A stretch of 7,870 nucleotides of DNA from an uncultured Clostridia bacterium (GCA_947632425.1 CANRPG010000082.1:1-7870), one strand, 5' to 3'; numbered from the stretch's first letter, positions 1 to 6,576 are shown. The notes: generated by a model from the sequence alone, not told the origin. A program made the numbers and translations.

Positions 1-82
1 CCCTATCCGATACTTGTATTATATCCTATTTGTCTTTAAAAGGCAATTAGAATACATCTTTATTATACGAGGAGGTGTACAT

Positions 83-397
83 ATGATCTATTTTGGTGAA
101 AGACTGAAACAGTTAAGGATCGAGGCAGGCTATTCTCAGCTTGATCTGGCTGAGGTTCTGGGGCTTTCGCGCTCTGCGATATGCTACTATGAAAAATCAA
201 AGAGAAATCCGTCTACGGAGATAATCGTAAAGATATCGGAGTTTTTCGATATACCGGTAGATTCTCTGCTCGAGCTTGACAACAGCAGAATAACGCTGGA
301 TGTTACGGGTCTTACGGGCGAGGAGATAAAGTCTTTGCAGCGCACCGTTGACAAGTACAGAAAAAAACACGAAAAAGAAAACGCGCCTGTCAGATAA
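83..397 (+). CDS. XRE-family helix-turn-helix transcriptional regulator
   Basis: This encodes a 104-residue cytoplasmic DNA-binding protein. Residues about 6-61 form a Cro/C1-type HTH: ERLKQLR, then the turn region YSQLDLAEVLGLSRSAICYYE, then the RNPSTEIIVKISEFFDIPVDSLL tail typical of this fold. The short C-terminal part (about 72-100, DVTGLTGEEIKSLQ and a Lys/Glu-rich helix) resembles the helical extension of many small clostridial XRE proteins and may mediate dimerisation. I chose the ATG at 83 because GGAGGTG lies just upstream. The frame is open from 14, but the extra 23 residues are hydrophobic and have no ribosome site. The stop at 397 is followed by a terminator shared with the convergent esterase gene. 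Targets are unknown. The protein is not LacI-type, so it is unlikely to bind the CG-centred operators further right. No convincing promoter is visible in the 82 bases upstream. Confidence 0.9.
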   Translation: MIYFGERLKQLRIEAGYSQLDLAEVLGLSRSAICYYEKSKRNPSTEIIVKISEFFDIPVDSLLELDNSRITLDVTGLTGEEIKSLQRTVDKYRKKHEKENAPVR

Positions 398-412
398 TTG
401 CACAGACGTAAA

Positions 413-445
413 AAGACCCGCTCGGAAAAATACCGGACGGGTCTT
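413..445. terminator. Bidirectional Rho-independent terminator between convergent genes
   Basis: Arms 413-425 and 433-445 pair, with the outer 8 bp (AAGACCCG/CGGGTCTT) and inner CGG/CCG perfect and two mismatches between them. The loop is A-rich. On the minus strand the stem runs into five T residues, so it should terminate the SGNH lipoprotein gene well. On the plus strand the tail (TTATGTTTT) is weaker but usable for the XRE gene. Confidence 0.8.
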
Positions 446-460
446 ATGTTTTGCTGCTGT

Positions 461-1825
461 TTAGCTTATCAGCCAGCTGAGAATGTAGAAGTCATCTGCA
501 TCGCCTTCGGGAACGGTGAGAGTTACCGTGTGGGTCTCTGTCTTATCCCCTTGGTAGATAGACTCTATCTCGGTGTAGTTGCCCCAGCCGCCGGGGAAGT
601 CGCCGTCAAGTGTCGCAACTTCTTCGCCGTCAACCGAAACGGTAGCTTTGCCTGTCAGACCGTTTGTAGTCTTGTAGTACGCAATGCCTATATTCTGCGC
701 GGTTATCTCCCATGTGCAGCTGCCGCCGTTGTAGGTAGCATAGTCGTTTATGTAAGGCCACTGCTTTGCAGACTGCTCTGTGAAAGTGCCCTCGTCAACG
801 CATTTTACCGCATCGCTGGTTCTCTTTCTGTCTATTCTGTCGGCGTTTGCATACTTGTCGCCGGTAAGGCTCTCTGTAGCAGGGTCAAACGGTGTTACTT
901 CAGTGCCTATGGTGTCCATGTTATCCATAGTGTAGGTAACTAAGCCCTCTATCATCTGCGCTACCATAGCGTGACCGGGGTCGTTGGGGTGAACGGTATC
1001 GTTTGAGATGTCAGTCCATGCAAACGAGCCTTTCTCTATCTCGGGCATAACAGCATCGTGATAAGAGATGAACGGTACGTTATAGTGCTGTGCGACCGCG
1101 AGATGCTGATCCTGCGGCGATGAGCCGTTATCAACGGTGGGCTCGAGGATTATTACGGCAGGGTTGCTGTCAAGCGAGAGAGCCATTCTTACAAGGCTGT
1201 CCATGGTTTCCTTGTAAAACTCGGTGTTCTCGTCGTTTATGTACTCGATTATGATTATCTGCGGAAGCTGAACGCCGTCAAGAGTGGGCAGGCAGTCAAC
1301 CTCGGCAACGTCGCCTTTGAAGCGGTGTACCGCAAGATAAGAGTCGGTAGCGCCTATGCTCTGCTGCTGCACTTGAACGTTTATGCTTATGTTTTCAGAC
1401 CACCACGCCTTGAACAGCTCGCCATAAGACTTGCTGCCCTTTGAAGCGCCCGAACCTGCCGAAATGGAGTCGCCAAAATAGCAGATGTTTGTTGTGTTTA
1501 GTCTGTCGTCCTGCGCCCTTTTTATGACTGCCGCAAGACGGCTGAGATCGCCGTTGTAAATATACGCCCTTTCGAGCATTTCTTCTGTAGCGCCCTGTGT
1601 TACGTCTATGGGCGTTACCTCTTCTGCCTGAGAATCGTCAGCCTCGGAGCTTTCGGGAGCGCTGCTTTCGGGAGCGGTCGTTGTCTCTGCTGCCGATGAG
1701 CTGTCTGCCGGTGCGGCTGAAGATGAGCTGTCATCATTGCCGCATGAGGTCATGAACGCGGCGCAGGTACATACCGCCAGAGCGCAGGCGAGAAGTCTTT
1801 TTAAAAGCTTATTGCCATGTTTCAT
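461..1825 (-). CDS. Secreted SGNH/GDSL-type esterase lipoprotein with C-terminal beta-sandwich domain
   Basis: This encodes a 454-residue predicted surface lipoprotein hydrolase. Residues 1-28 are a lipoprotein signal: KLLKR basic stretch, hydrophobic core, and FMTSC with the lipidated Cys at 28. Residues about 29-70 are a Ser/Ala/Glu/Asp-rich linker. The SGNH domain spans about 110-300. Block I is CYFGDSISAG with nucleophile Ser120, block II is QSIGATDS (Gly158), block III is IIIEYINDEN (Asn197), and block V is DTVHPNDPGH with Asp276 and His279. Residues about 320-454 look like a beta-sandwich (VDGEEVATLDG, THTVTLTV, FYILSWLIS) and may bind carbohydrate. The family includes carbohydrate O-acetyl esterases, but the substrate here is not readable. 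The ATG at 1825 is preferred over the in-frame ATG at 1906 because it directly begins the signal peptide, has AGGAAAG at 1834-1840, and lies downstream of the promoter. It is divergent from a CE2-like esterase. Confidence 0.85.
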   Translation of the reverse strand: MKHGNKLLKRLLACALAVCTCAAFMTSCGNDDSSSSAAPADSSSAAETTTAPESSAPESSEADDSQAEEVTPIDVTQGATEEMLERAYIYNGDLSRLAAVIKRAQDDRLNTTNICYFGDSISAGSGASKGSKSYGELFKAWWSENISINVQVQQQSIGATDSYLAVHRFKGDVAEVDCLPTLDGVQLPQIIIIEYINDENTEFYKETMDSLVRMALSLDSNPAVIILEPTVDNGSSPQDQHLAVAQHYNVPFISYHDAVMPEIEKGSFAWTDISNDTVHPNDPGHAMVAQMIEGLVTYTMDNMDTIGTEVTPFDPATESLTGDKYANADRIDRKRTSDAVKCVDEGTFTEQSAKQWPYINDYATYNGGSCTWEITAQNIGIAYYKTTNGLTGKATVSVDGEEVATLDGDFPGGWGNYTEIESIYQGDKTETHTVTLTVPEGDADDFYILSWLIS

Positions 1826-1877
1826 ATTACACACTTTCCTTTCATTTTCAAGAGTAAAAAATATACTGCTCAATATA

Positions 1878-1906
1878 AATATATCACGGCTTTTGGAAAA
1901 AATCAA
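1878..1906 (-). promoter_or_regulatory. Promoter of the SGNH lipoprotein gene
   Basis: Read on the minus strand, TTGATT (1901-1906) is followed by a 17-bp spacer and TATATT (1878-1883). Transcription would start near 1871, leaving a leader of about 45 nt before the ATG at 1825. The hexamers and spacing fit a sigma-A-type promoter. The upstream in-frame ATG at 1906 falls inside the -35, which argues against it as a start. Confidence 0.7.
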
Positions 1907-1929
1907 GGGCTTTCACAAACATTTTAAAA

Positions 1930-1943
1930 GGTAAACGATTACT
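1930..1943. promoter_or_regulatory. Putative LacI/CcpA-like operator between divergent esterase promoters
   Basis: GTAAACGATTAC (1931-1942) is a near-perfect palindrome with a central CG, the hallmark of LacI-family operators. It fits the Gram-positive cre pattern except at its outermost bases. It lies 5 bp upstream of the plus-strand -35 and about 24 bp upstream of the minus-strand -35, so one bound protein could influence both esterase genes. The regulator itself is not in the window. Confidence 0.5.
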
Positions 1944-1947
1944 TTTC

Positions 1948-1976
1948 TTGACAAGAATAAAAAGAGCGGTTACAAT
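1948..1976 (+). promoter_or_regulatory. Promoter of the CE2-like esterase gene
   Basis: A perfect -35 TTGACA (1948-1953), a 17-bp spacer and TACAAT (1971-1976). The start site would be near 1983, giving a leader of about 26 nt. The ribosome site AGGTGA (1997-2002) sits about 6 nt before the ATG at 2009. Confidence 0.8.
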
Positions 1977-2008
1977 AATATTAACAACAAAAAAGCAGGT
2001 GATTTTTT

Positions 2009-3082
2009 ATGGAAAAAGCAAACTTCACAGCGGCTGACGACAAGCAGCTTTCCTACATGGGGCGAATAGACTTTGCAGATGCGAAAGCGCCTGTGTTTTA
2101 CTTTGCAGGCTCATCGGTGACGGTGCGTTTTAAGGGTACATATATTAAAGCTAAAATACGCAACCGCCGCATATACAACACGCAGGAAGTAGGAGCGGTG
2201 GTAGACGGCAAACAGCAAAAATACACCTTCTGTGAGGACGGCGCATGGCAGGGTGAGTACACGCTTACGCTGGCGCAGGGGCTTGAAAACGCCCGGCATG
2301 AGGTGATATTCTTCAAAAGACAAGATGCATCGCATTATTTTGCATTTTTAGGATTTGAAACGGACGGCGAAGTTCTGCCTGCAAAGCCGAAACCGCAAAG
2401 GTGCATTGAGTGCTATGGCGATTCGGTATCGGCAGGGGCGGTGGTCGAGGCCGTTGCAAATGTTGGCGCGCTTGATCCCGAAAACAATGACGGCATTTAT
2501 GATAACGCTTGGTATTCATACTCTATGATAACGGCGAGGAACTTGGGCGCGCAGCTGCACAATGTGGCGCAGGGCGGCATTGCTATCTTTGACGACACGG
2601 GGTACTTTCACGCGCCGGACTGCGTTGGCATGGAGAGCGTTTATGACAAGCTGTGCTACATACCCGAGGGCGGCTGCACACAGTGGGATTTTTCAAGATA
2701 TACGCCGCAGGTGGTGCTGTTTGCGGTGGGGCAGAACGACCAGCACAACGAGGGCAGACCCGACAGTGATATAACTCAGCCGGAATACAGAAAAAAGTGG
2801 AAAGAGGGCTACAAGGGCATAATAAGCTCTCTGCGCTCTCATTACCCGAAGGCGGTATTCATACTGCTGCTGACGGTGCTTTGCCATGACGAGCAGTGGG
2901 ACAAGGCGGTCGAGGAGATAAAGAACGAACTCGGCGGCGAACAAAGCGGCGTATACCATTTTATGTTCAAGAGAACGGGCAAGGCAACGCCGGGGCATCC
3001 GCGCATACCCGAGCAGTATGAAATGGCAGAGGAGCTGACGGCTTTCATAAGCTCGATGGGCGAAAGTATCTGGGAAAAATAG
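2009..3082 (+). CDS. CE2-like SGNH esterase (probable carbohydrate acetyl esterase), cytoplasmic
   Basis: This encodes a 357-residue protein with the carbohydrate esterase family 2 layout. An N-terminal jelly-roll spans about 10-120 (VTVRFKGTYIKAKI, VVDGKQQKYTF, HEVIFFKR, FAFLGFETDG), followed by an SGNH hydrolase domain (about 130-350). Block I is IECYGDSVSAG with nucleophile Ser139. AQGG (187-190) supplies the oxyanion Gly, GQND (241-244) the Asn, and TPGHP the catalytic His330. The Asp normally placed three residues before His is absent (Ala-Thr-Pro-Gly-His), which matches CE2 enzymes known to work with a Ser-His dyad. CE2 members remove acetyl groups from xylo- or manno-oligosaccharides. 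No signal peptide or membrane segment is seen, so it should act in the cytoplasm on imported sugars, which fits the solute-binding protein gene 217 bp downstream. There is no strong terminator before that gene, so read-through is possible. The family call is firm; the exact substrate is unknown. Confidence 0.82.
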   Translation: MEKANFTAADDKQLSYMGRIDFADAKAPVFYFAGSSVTVRFKGTYIKAKIRNRRIYNTQEVGAVVDGKQQKYTFCEDGAWQGEYTLTLAQGLENARHEVIFFKRQDASHYFAFLGFETDGEVLPAKPKPQRCIECYGDSVSAGAVVEAVANVGALDPENNDGIYDNAWYSYSMITARNLGAQLHNVAQGGIAIFDDTGYFHAPDCVGMESVYDKLCYIPEGGCTQWDFSRYTPQVVLFAVGQNDQHNEGRPDSDITQPEYRKKWKEGYKGIISSLRSHYPKAVFILLLTVLCHDEQWDKAVEEIKNELGGEQSGVYHFMFKRTGKATPGHPRIPEQYEMAEELTAFISSMGESIWEK

Positions 3083-3091
3083 GCGGCTTGC

Positions 3092-3105
3092 TGAAAACGT
3101 TACCA
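3092..3105. promoter_or_regulatory. Putative LacI/CcpA-like operator, upstream copy
   Basis: TGAAAACGTTACCA matches the cre-like pattern TGWNANCGNTNWCA with one mismatch and has the central CG at 3098-3099. It begins 10 bases after the stop of the CE2-like gene and lies about 80 bp upstream of the -35 of the solute-binding protein promoter. Confidence 0.5.
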
Positions 3106-3110
3106 CAAAA

Positions 3111-3125
3111 GTAAAACGTTTTCAC
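3111..3125. promoter_or_regulatory. Putative LacI/CcpA-like operator, downstream copy
   Basis: AAAACGTTTT (3113-3122) is a perfect palindrome extended by TCA on the right, with the central CG at 3117-3118. Its centre is 19 bp from that of the preceding site, close to two helical turns, so two dimers could bind the same face. The two sites together can also fold as a 10-bp A/T-rich hairpin (3092-3101 with 3115-3124) followed by five T residues at 3130-3134, so a weak terminator role for the CE2-like gene cannot be excluded. Confidence 0.5.
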
Positions 3126-3184
3126 GGCATTTTTGTTATGCAAAATCGCCAATATAGGGCGTAAATAGTATTGCAAACTGCCGA

Positions 3185-3214
3185 TTGACGAAACGAATGA
3201 AATTGTGATATAAT
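3185..3214 (+). promoter_or_regulatory. Promoter of the solute-binding protein gene
   Basis: TTGACG (3185-3190), an 18-bp spacer and a perfect TATAAT (3209-3214). The start would be near 3221, giving a leader of about 79 nt that ends in AAGGAGG (3285-3291), 8 nt before the ATG. I see no riboswitch-like fold in the leader. Confidence 0.8.
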
Positions 3215-3299
3215 TATATTAAGCGGCATAGTATTTTTTGTCGCGTATGGATATGTATATGATATTTAAGATCACTATTATTTTAAGGAGGAAATTATA

Positions 3300-4733
3300 A
3301 TGAGAAAAGCAAAAAGACTTCTCGCGCTTTCAATAGCTATGATCTCTGCCCTTTCTTTCGCATCCTGCGGCGAGGGCGACAGCTCGACTAATGCGCCGGC
3401 AGGCAAAGATCTGGCTTCCGAGCAGGTAGAGGCTATAAACAGCGCGGTAGATGATGTTGACTGGGGCAACACCGAGCTTGCCAACACCGAGGTAAAGTGG
3501 CTGGCACACTATGACATCAACCCTGCTGACGGCAAGGTAGAGGATCCGGGCATCAGACTGTTCAAAGAAAAGTACAACGGAAAAATAACCTGGGTACAGA
3601 CCGACTGGAACAGCAGATACACAAAGCTGGCATCGCTGGTATCTTCCAACGACTCGCCCGATATGTTCCCTGCTTCCGACATGGACGCTTTCCCGGTTGG
3701 CGCTGTTCAGGGAATGTTCCAGCCTATTGACGACTACATAGATGTAAATTCCGAATACTGGAAAGACATAAAGCCTACTATGGATATATTCTCTTTGAAA
3801 GACAGCCACTATGTTGCTGTTATAGAGAACTCTCCTAACCTTATCTGCCTTTACAACAAGACTGTAATTGACGAGAACGGTTTTGAAGACCCTGCCGAGC
3901 TTTATGAAAAGGGCGAGTGGACTTGGGACAAGATGCAGGAGATGGCTATAGACTTCACCGATGCCGATGCAGACAAGTATGCGTTTGACGGCTACTGGTG
4001 GTGGGATGCCATCGAGCAGAGCACAGGTACTCCGCTGATAGGCATGGAGAACGGTAAAGTTGTAAGCCACCTTGAAGATGCAAACGTTGCTGAGGCTGAA
4101 ACTCTTATCTACGACCTCACCAAGGCAGGAGTAGGCTTCCCGAGACACCTCAATGACTGGAACACAAGAGGTTCTAACGACGAAGGTACAGAGGGCCTCG
4201 GTCAGGGACTTACACTGTTTATACCTGTAGGCCCGTATGAAATAGAAGATACTCTGGCTAATACCGCTTGCTGCGGCGATGTTGCTGCGGGCGAAGTTAT
4301 GTTCGTTCCGATGCCTACAAAGGACGGCTCTGAGCCTTATATGCCTGCAAGAGTTGAGGGTTATTGCCTCTGCTCGGGCGCTAAGAACCCCGAGGGCTTT
4401 GCGGCATTCATGCTCTGCAAGAGAGTTGCCAACACCAACGGTGAAGTTAAAGCTATAGGCATGGCGACACTTACCGAGGAGTACGGTTGGACTCAGGAAA
4501 TGGTAGATATGCGTGAAGAGTGTTACAGACTTGCAAACGAGAAGCCTGTATTCGAGTTCTACAAGGCAGTTTCGGACGAAATGACCACCGCATTCAACAC
4601 CATAGTTACCGCGACTTCGACCACGAACGGCGATGCTCAGACTTGGGCAGAAGTAGTTTCTGCAAACAAGAACGGCGTAAACTACTATGTTGAAGAGGTA
4701 AACGGCAAGATAGACAATGCCACCGCGAAGTAA
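3300..4733 (+). CDS. Sugar ABC transporter extracellular solute-binding lipoprotein (family 1)
   Basis: This encodes a 477-residue surface-anchored receptor that should deliver a sugar or oligosaccharide to an ABC importer. Residues 1-23 are a lipoprotein signal ending SFASC, with Cys23 the predicted lipidation site, then a short Ser/Gly linker. The mature part follows the family 1 pattern: VKWLAHYDINP (65-75), SPDMFPASD (119-127), the hinge-proximal LICLYNKTVIDENGFEDPAELYEKGEWTWDKM region (181-212), and GYCLCSGAKNPEGFAAFMLCKRVA near 354-377. Length is normal for the family. The mature region has many aromatic residues (WWWD at 233-236, several Trp and Tyr), which often stack on sugars. The start has an excellent AAGGAGG. 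No permease or ATPase gene is adjacent: downstream is a terminator and glyQS, so it must use components encoded elsewhere. The upstream operators and CE2-like neighbour suggest a plant-glycan oligosaccharide ligand, but this is inference. Confidence 0.88.
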   Translation: MRKAKRLLALSIAMISALSFASCGEGDSSTNAPAGKDLASEQVEAINSAVDDVDWGNTELANTEVKWLAHYDINPADGKVEDPGIRLFKEKYNGKITWVQTDWNSRYTKLASLVSSNDSPDMFPASDMDAFPVGAVQGMFQPIDDYIDVNSEYWKDIKPTMDIFSLKDSHYVAVIENSPNLICLYNKTVIDENGFEDPAELYEKGEWTWDKMQEMAIDFTDADADKYAFDGYWWWDAIEQSTGTPLIGMENGKVVSHLEDANVAEAETLIYDLTKAGVGFPRHLNDWNTRGSNDEGTEGLGQGLTLFIPVGPYEIEDTLANTACCGDVAAGEVMFVPMPTKDGSEPYMPARVEGYCLCSGAKNPEGFAAFMLCKRVANTNGEVKAIGMATLTEEYGWTQEMVDMREECYRLANEKPVFEFYKAVSDEMTTAFNTIVTATSTTNGDAQTWAEVVSANKNGVNYYVEEVNGKIDNATAK

Positions 4734-4756
4734 TTCAATAAAAGCAAAATAAAACG

Positions 4757-4793
4757 GCGCTGTCGGCAGAGATGTCGGCGGCGCTTATTTTTT
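4757..4793 (+). terminator. Rho-independent terminator after the solute-binding protein gene
   Basis: A 12-bp stem (4757-4768 with 4773-4784, including three G-U pairs) closes a GAGA tetraloop of the GNRA type and is followed by TTATTTTTT. It isolates the solute-binding gene from glyQS. Confidence 0.9.
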
Positions 4794-4801
4794 AAAAACA
4801 C

Positions 4802-4830
4802 TTGACTTGTGGGGAAATATATCGTAAAAT
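4802..4830 (+). promoter_or_regulatory. Promoter of glyQS
   Basis: TTGACT (4802-4807), a 17-bp spacer and TAAAAT (4825-4830). The start near 4837 leaves only about 26 nt before the ATG, too short for a T-box leader. Confidence 0.75.
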
Positions 4831-4862
4831 AAATAGTAGCATATCTGGAAAGGTGAATGAAT

Positions 4863-6242
4863 ATGGAAAACACGGAAAAATCAATGGACACAATTGTGAA
4901 CCTGTGCAAAAACAGAGGTTTTATATTTCCCGGAAGCGAGATATACGGCGGACTTGCCAATACATGGGACTACGGCCCTTTGGGCGCAAGGCTGAAAAAC
5001 AACGTCAAAGATGCGTGGAGAAAGAGATTTATCCAGGAGCGCAAAAACAGCTATGAGGTGGACGCCGACATACTTATGAACCCGAGAGTGTGGGAGGCGA
5101 GCGGCCATGTTGCAAGTTTTTCAGACCCCTTGCTTGACTGCAAAGAGTGCAAGATGCGCCACCGCGCCGATAATCTTATAGACGACTTTGACCCCAACGC
5201 CCACGCTGACGGCATGACAAAGCAGGAGATGTTTGAGTATATAAAGGCGCACTCTATACCCTGCCCACACTGCGGAAAGCACAACTTTACGGAGATACGC
5301 GAATTTAACCTGATGTTCCAGACGTTCAGGGGCGTTACCAACGATGCAAAGAGCGTTATATATCTGCGACCCGAAAACGCGCAGGGCGAGTATGTGAACT
5401 TCCTCAACGTGCAGAGGACTATGAGGGCAAAACTGCCGTTCTCGATAGGTCAGATAGGAAAGGCTTTCAGAAATGAGATAACCCCCGGCAACTTTACTTT
5501 CAGAACGATAGAGTTTGAGCAGATGGAGTTTCAGACGTTCTGCAAAGAGGGAACGGACTCAGAGCTTTACGACTATTTCAAAGAGTTTGGAAAGAAGTTT
5601 TTTGAAGACTTAGGTCTGCCTGCTCAGCATTTGCGCTACCACGACCACGAAAAGCTGGCGCACTATGCAAAGGCGGCGTGCGATATAGAGTTTTTGTTCC
5701 CGTTTGGCTGGGGCGAGATAAACGGCACGCACAACCGCACGAATTTTGACCTTACACGCCACCAGGAATACAGCGGCACGAAGCAGGAATATTTAGACCC
5801 TGCGACCAACGAGAAGTTTATACCGTATATAATAGAATCTACCTACGGACTTGACAGAACGGTGCTTGCGCTGCTGTGCGAGGCTTATGATGAAGAAGTT
5901 ATAGATGCCGAGAAAAACGATGTGAGAACGGTGCTCAGGCTGAGCCCTGCAATTGCGCCGCTGAAGGCTGCTGTTCTGCCGTTGACGAAGAAGCTCTCTC
6001 AGCAGGCGACGGAGCTTTATGAGAAGCTTTCAAAGAAGTTTATGGTAGACTACGACGAGGCAGGAACTATCGGCAAGAGATACCGCCGCGAGGACGAGAT
6101 AGGCACGCCTTTCTGCATAACATACGACTTTGACACGCTTGAGGACGGCTGCGTTACCGTGCGCGACAGAGATACTATGGAGCAGCAGCGAGTAAAGATA
6201 GAAGAGCTCGAGAGCTATATAGCGCAGAGGATAGAGTTTTAA
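4863..6242 (+). CDS. glyQS: Glycyl-tRNA synthetase, single-chain homodimeric type
   Basis: This encodes a 459-residue class II aminoacyl-tRNA synthetase that charges tRNA-Gly with glycine using ATP in the cytoplasm. It opens with the family signature IVNLCKNRGFIFPGSEIYGGLANTWDYGPLG (11-41). Motif 2 is in GKAFRNEITPGNFTFRTIEFEQMEF (199-223), and motif 3 is STYGLDRTVLALL (326-338) with the invariant Arg332. An insertion carries two Cys pairs, CKEC (93-96) and CPHC (134-137), that could bind zinc. LSPAIAPLKAAVLPL (360-374) begins the C-terminal anticodon-binding domain, which ends near EELESYIAQR. Length is normal and all key motifs are present. I chose ATG 4863 because AAAGGTGA (4849-4856) is well spaced from it; the ATG at 4857 abuts the ribosome site and would add only two residues. 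The gene is monocistronic, with its own promoter and a terminator-like hairpin downstream. Confidence 0.97.
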   Translation: MENTEKSMDTIVNLCKNRGFIFPGSEIYGGLANTWDYGPLGARLKNNVKDAWRKRFIQERKNSYEVDADILMNPRVWEASGHVASFSDPLLDCKECKMRHRADNLIDDFDPNAHADGMTKQEMFEYIKAHSIPCPHCGKHNFTEIREFNLMFQTFRGVTNDAKSVIYLRPENAQGEYVNFLNVQRTMRAKLPFSIGQIGKAFRNEITPGNFTFRTIEFEQMEFQTFCKEGTDSELYDYFKEFGKKFFEDLGLPAQHLRYHDHEKLAHYAKAACDIEFLFPFGWGEINGTHNRTNFDLTRHQEYSGTKQEYLDPATNEKFIPYIIESTYGLDRTVLALLCEAYDEEVIDAEKNDVRTVLRLSPAIAPLKAAVLPLTKKLSQQATELYEKLSKKFMVDYDEAGTIGKRYRREDEIGTPFCITYDFDTLEDGCVTVRDRDTMEQQRVKIEELESYIAQRIEF

Positions 6243-6271
6243 GGTAATATTTGCGCTTACGCGCTACCTGC

Positions 6272-6300
6272 TGGAGCTGTTCACCGCTCCAACTTTATTT
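6272..6300 (+). terminator. Probable terminator of glyQS
   Basis: TGGAGC (6272-6277) and GCTCCA (6286-6291) form a 6-bp stem with an 8-base loop, followed by a T-rich but interrupted tail (CTTTATTT). A smaller GCGC/GCGC hairpin precedes it at 6253-6264. The stem is short, so termination may be partial. Confidence 0.5.
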
Positions 6301-6370
6301 GGTTATCTTCTCATTTTGAGTGTGCTATACGTTTGCGCATTTTATTGTTAAGATGTTTTCACATTGTACG

Positions 6371-6389
6371 GCGTTCCATAATGGAACGC
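6371..6389. repeat. Perfect 9-bp inverted repeat
   Basis: GCGTTCCAT and ATGGAACGC flank a single central A. It is the first palindrome of the hairpin block and has no T tail, so it is not a terminator. Confidence 0.8.
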
Positions 6390-6414
6390 GGAAAGTGAGC
6401 GATAACTTTTCAAA

Positions 6415-6443
6415 GGAGAGGCTCTCTCTTGCAGAGCCTCTCC
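6415..6443. repeat. 11-bp stem, 7-base loop hairpin
   Basis: GGAGAGGCTCT (6415-6425) pairs perfectly with AGAGCCTCTCC (6433-6443). Flanking A and T residues extend it with a two-base bulge. The downstream CTCTTT tail is only weakly terminator-like. Confidence 0.85.
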
Positions 6444-6445
6444 TC

Positions 6446-6476
6446 TTTCTAAACAGTCCACAGGACTGTTTAGAAA
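6446..6476. repeat. Perfect 14-bp inverted repeat with 3-base loop
   Basis: TTTCTAAACAGTCC (6446-6459) and GGACTGTTTAGAAA (6463-6476) match at all 14 positions around ACA. It is the longest perfect palindrome in the window and lies between two copies of CTCTTGCAGAGC (6426-6437 and 6482-6493). Confidence 0.9.
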
Positions 6477-6511
6477 TTCACCTCTTGCAGAGCGCCTGCC
6501 GTATGGGGATT

Positions 6512-6576
6512 TCGCCGTCTGCGGACGGCGACGAGGGGCTCGCCCCTCGACCTGACGACCCTTTTGAAAAAGGGTC
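6512..6576. repeat. Three consecutive hairpins
   Basis: TCGCCGTC/GACGGCGA (6512-6519, 6524-6531), CGAGGGG/CCCCTCG (6532-6538, 6543-6549) and GACCCTTT/AAAGGGTC (6557-6564, 6569-6576) each have a four-base loop. The first two abut with no spacer, as in stacked stems of a structured RNA or cruciform-prone DNA. Confidence 0.85.

Noticed and set aside
1..82. A defined promoter for the XRE regulator
   Set aside because: TTGTCT (30-35) with TACATC (53-58) has 17-bp spacing but a poor -10; other pairs are no better, and the true promoter may lie outside the window.
1826..1906. Upstream in-frame ATG at 1906 for the SGNH lipoprotein
   Set aside because: It lies in the -35 of the predicted promoter and would put 27 residues before a complete lipoprotein signal peptide; ATG 1825 has a good ribosome site.
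3092..3134. Strong terminator after the CE2-like gene
   Set aside because: The hairpin is A/T-rich with a 13-base loop and the T tract starts five bases after the stem; two operators explain the palindromes better, though weak termination remains possible.
3330..4148. A 272-codon antisense open frame inside the solute-binding protein gene
   Set aside because: It lies wholly opposite a clear gene, lacks a ribosome site, and its translation has no family features; it reflects the codon bias of the real gene.
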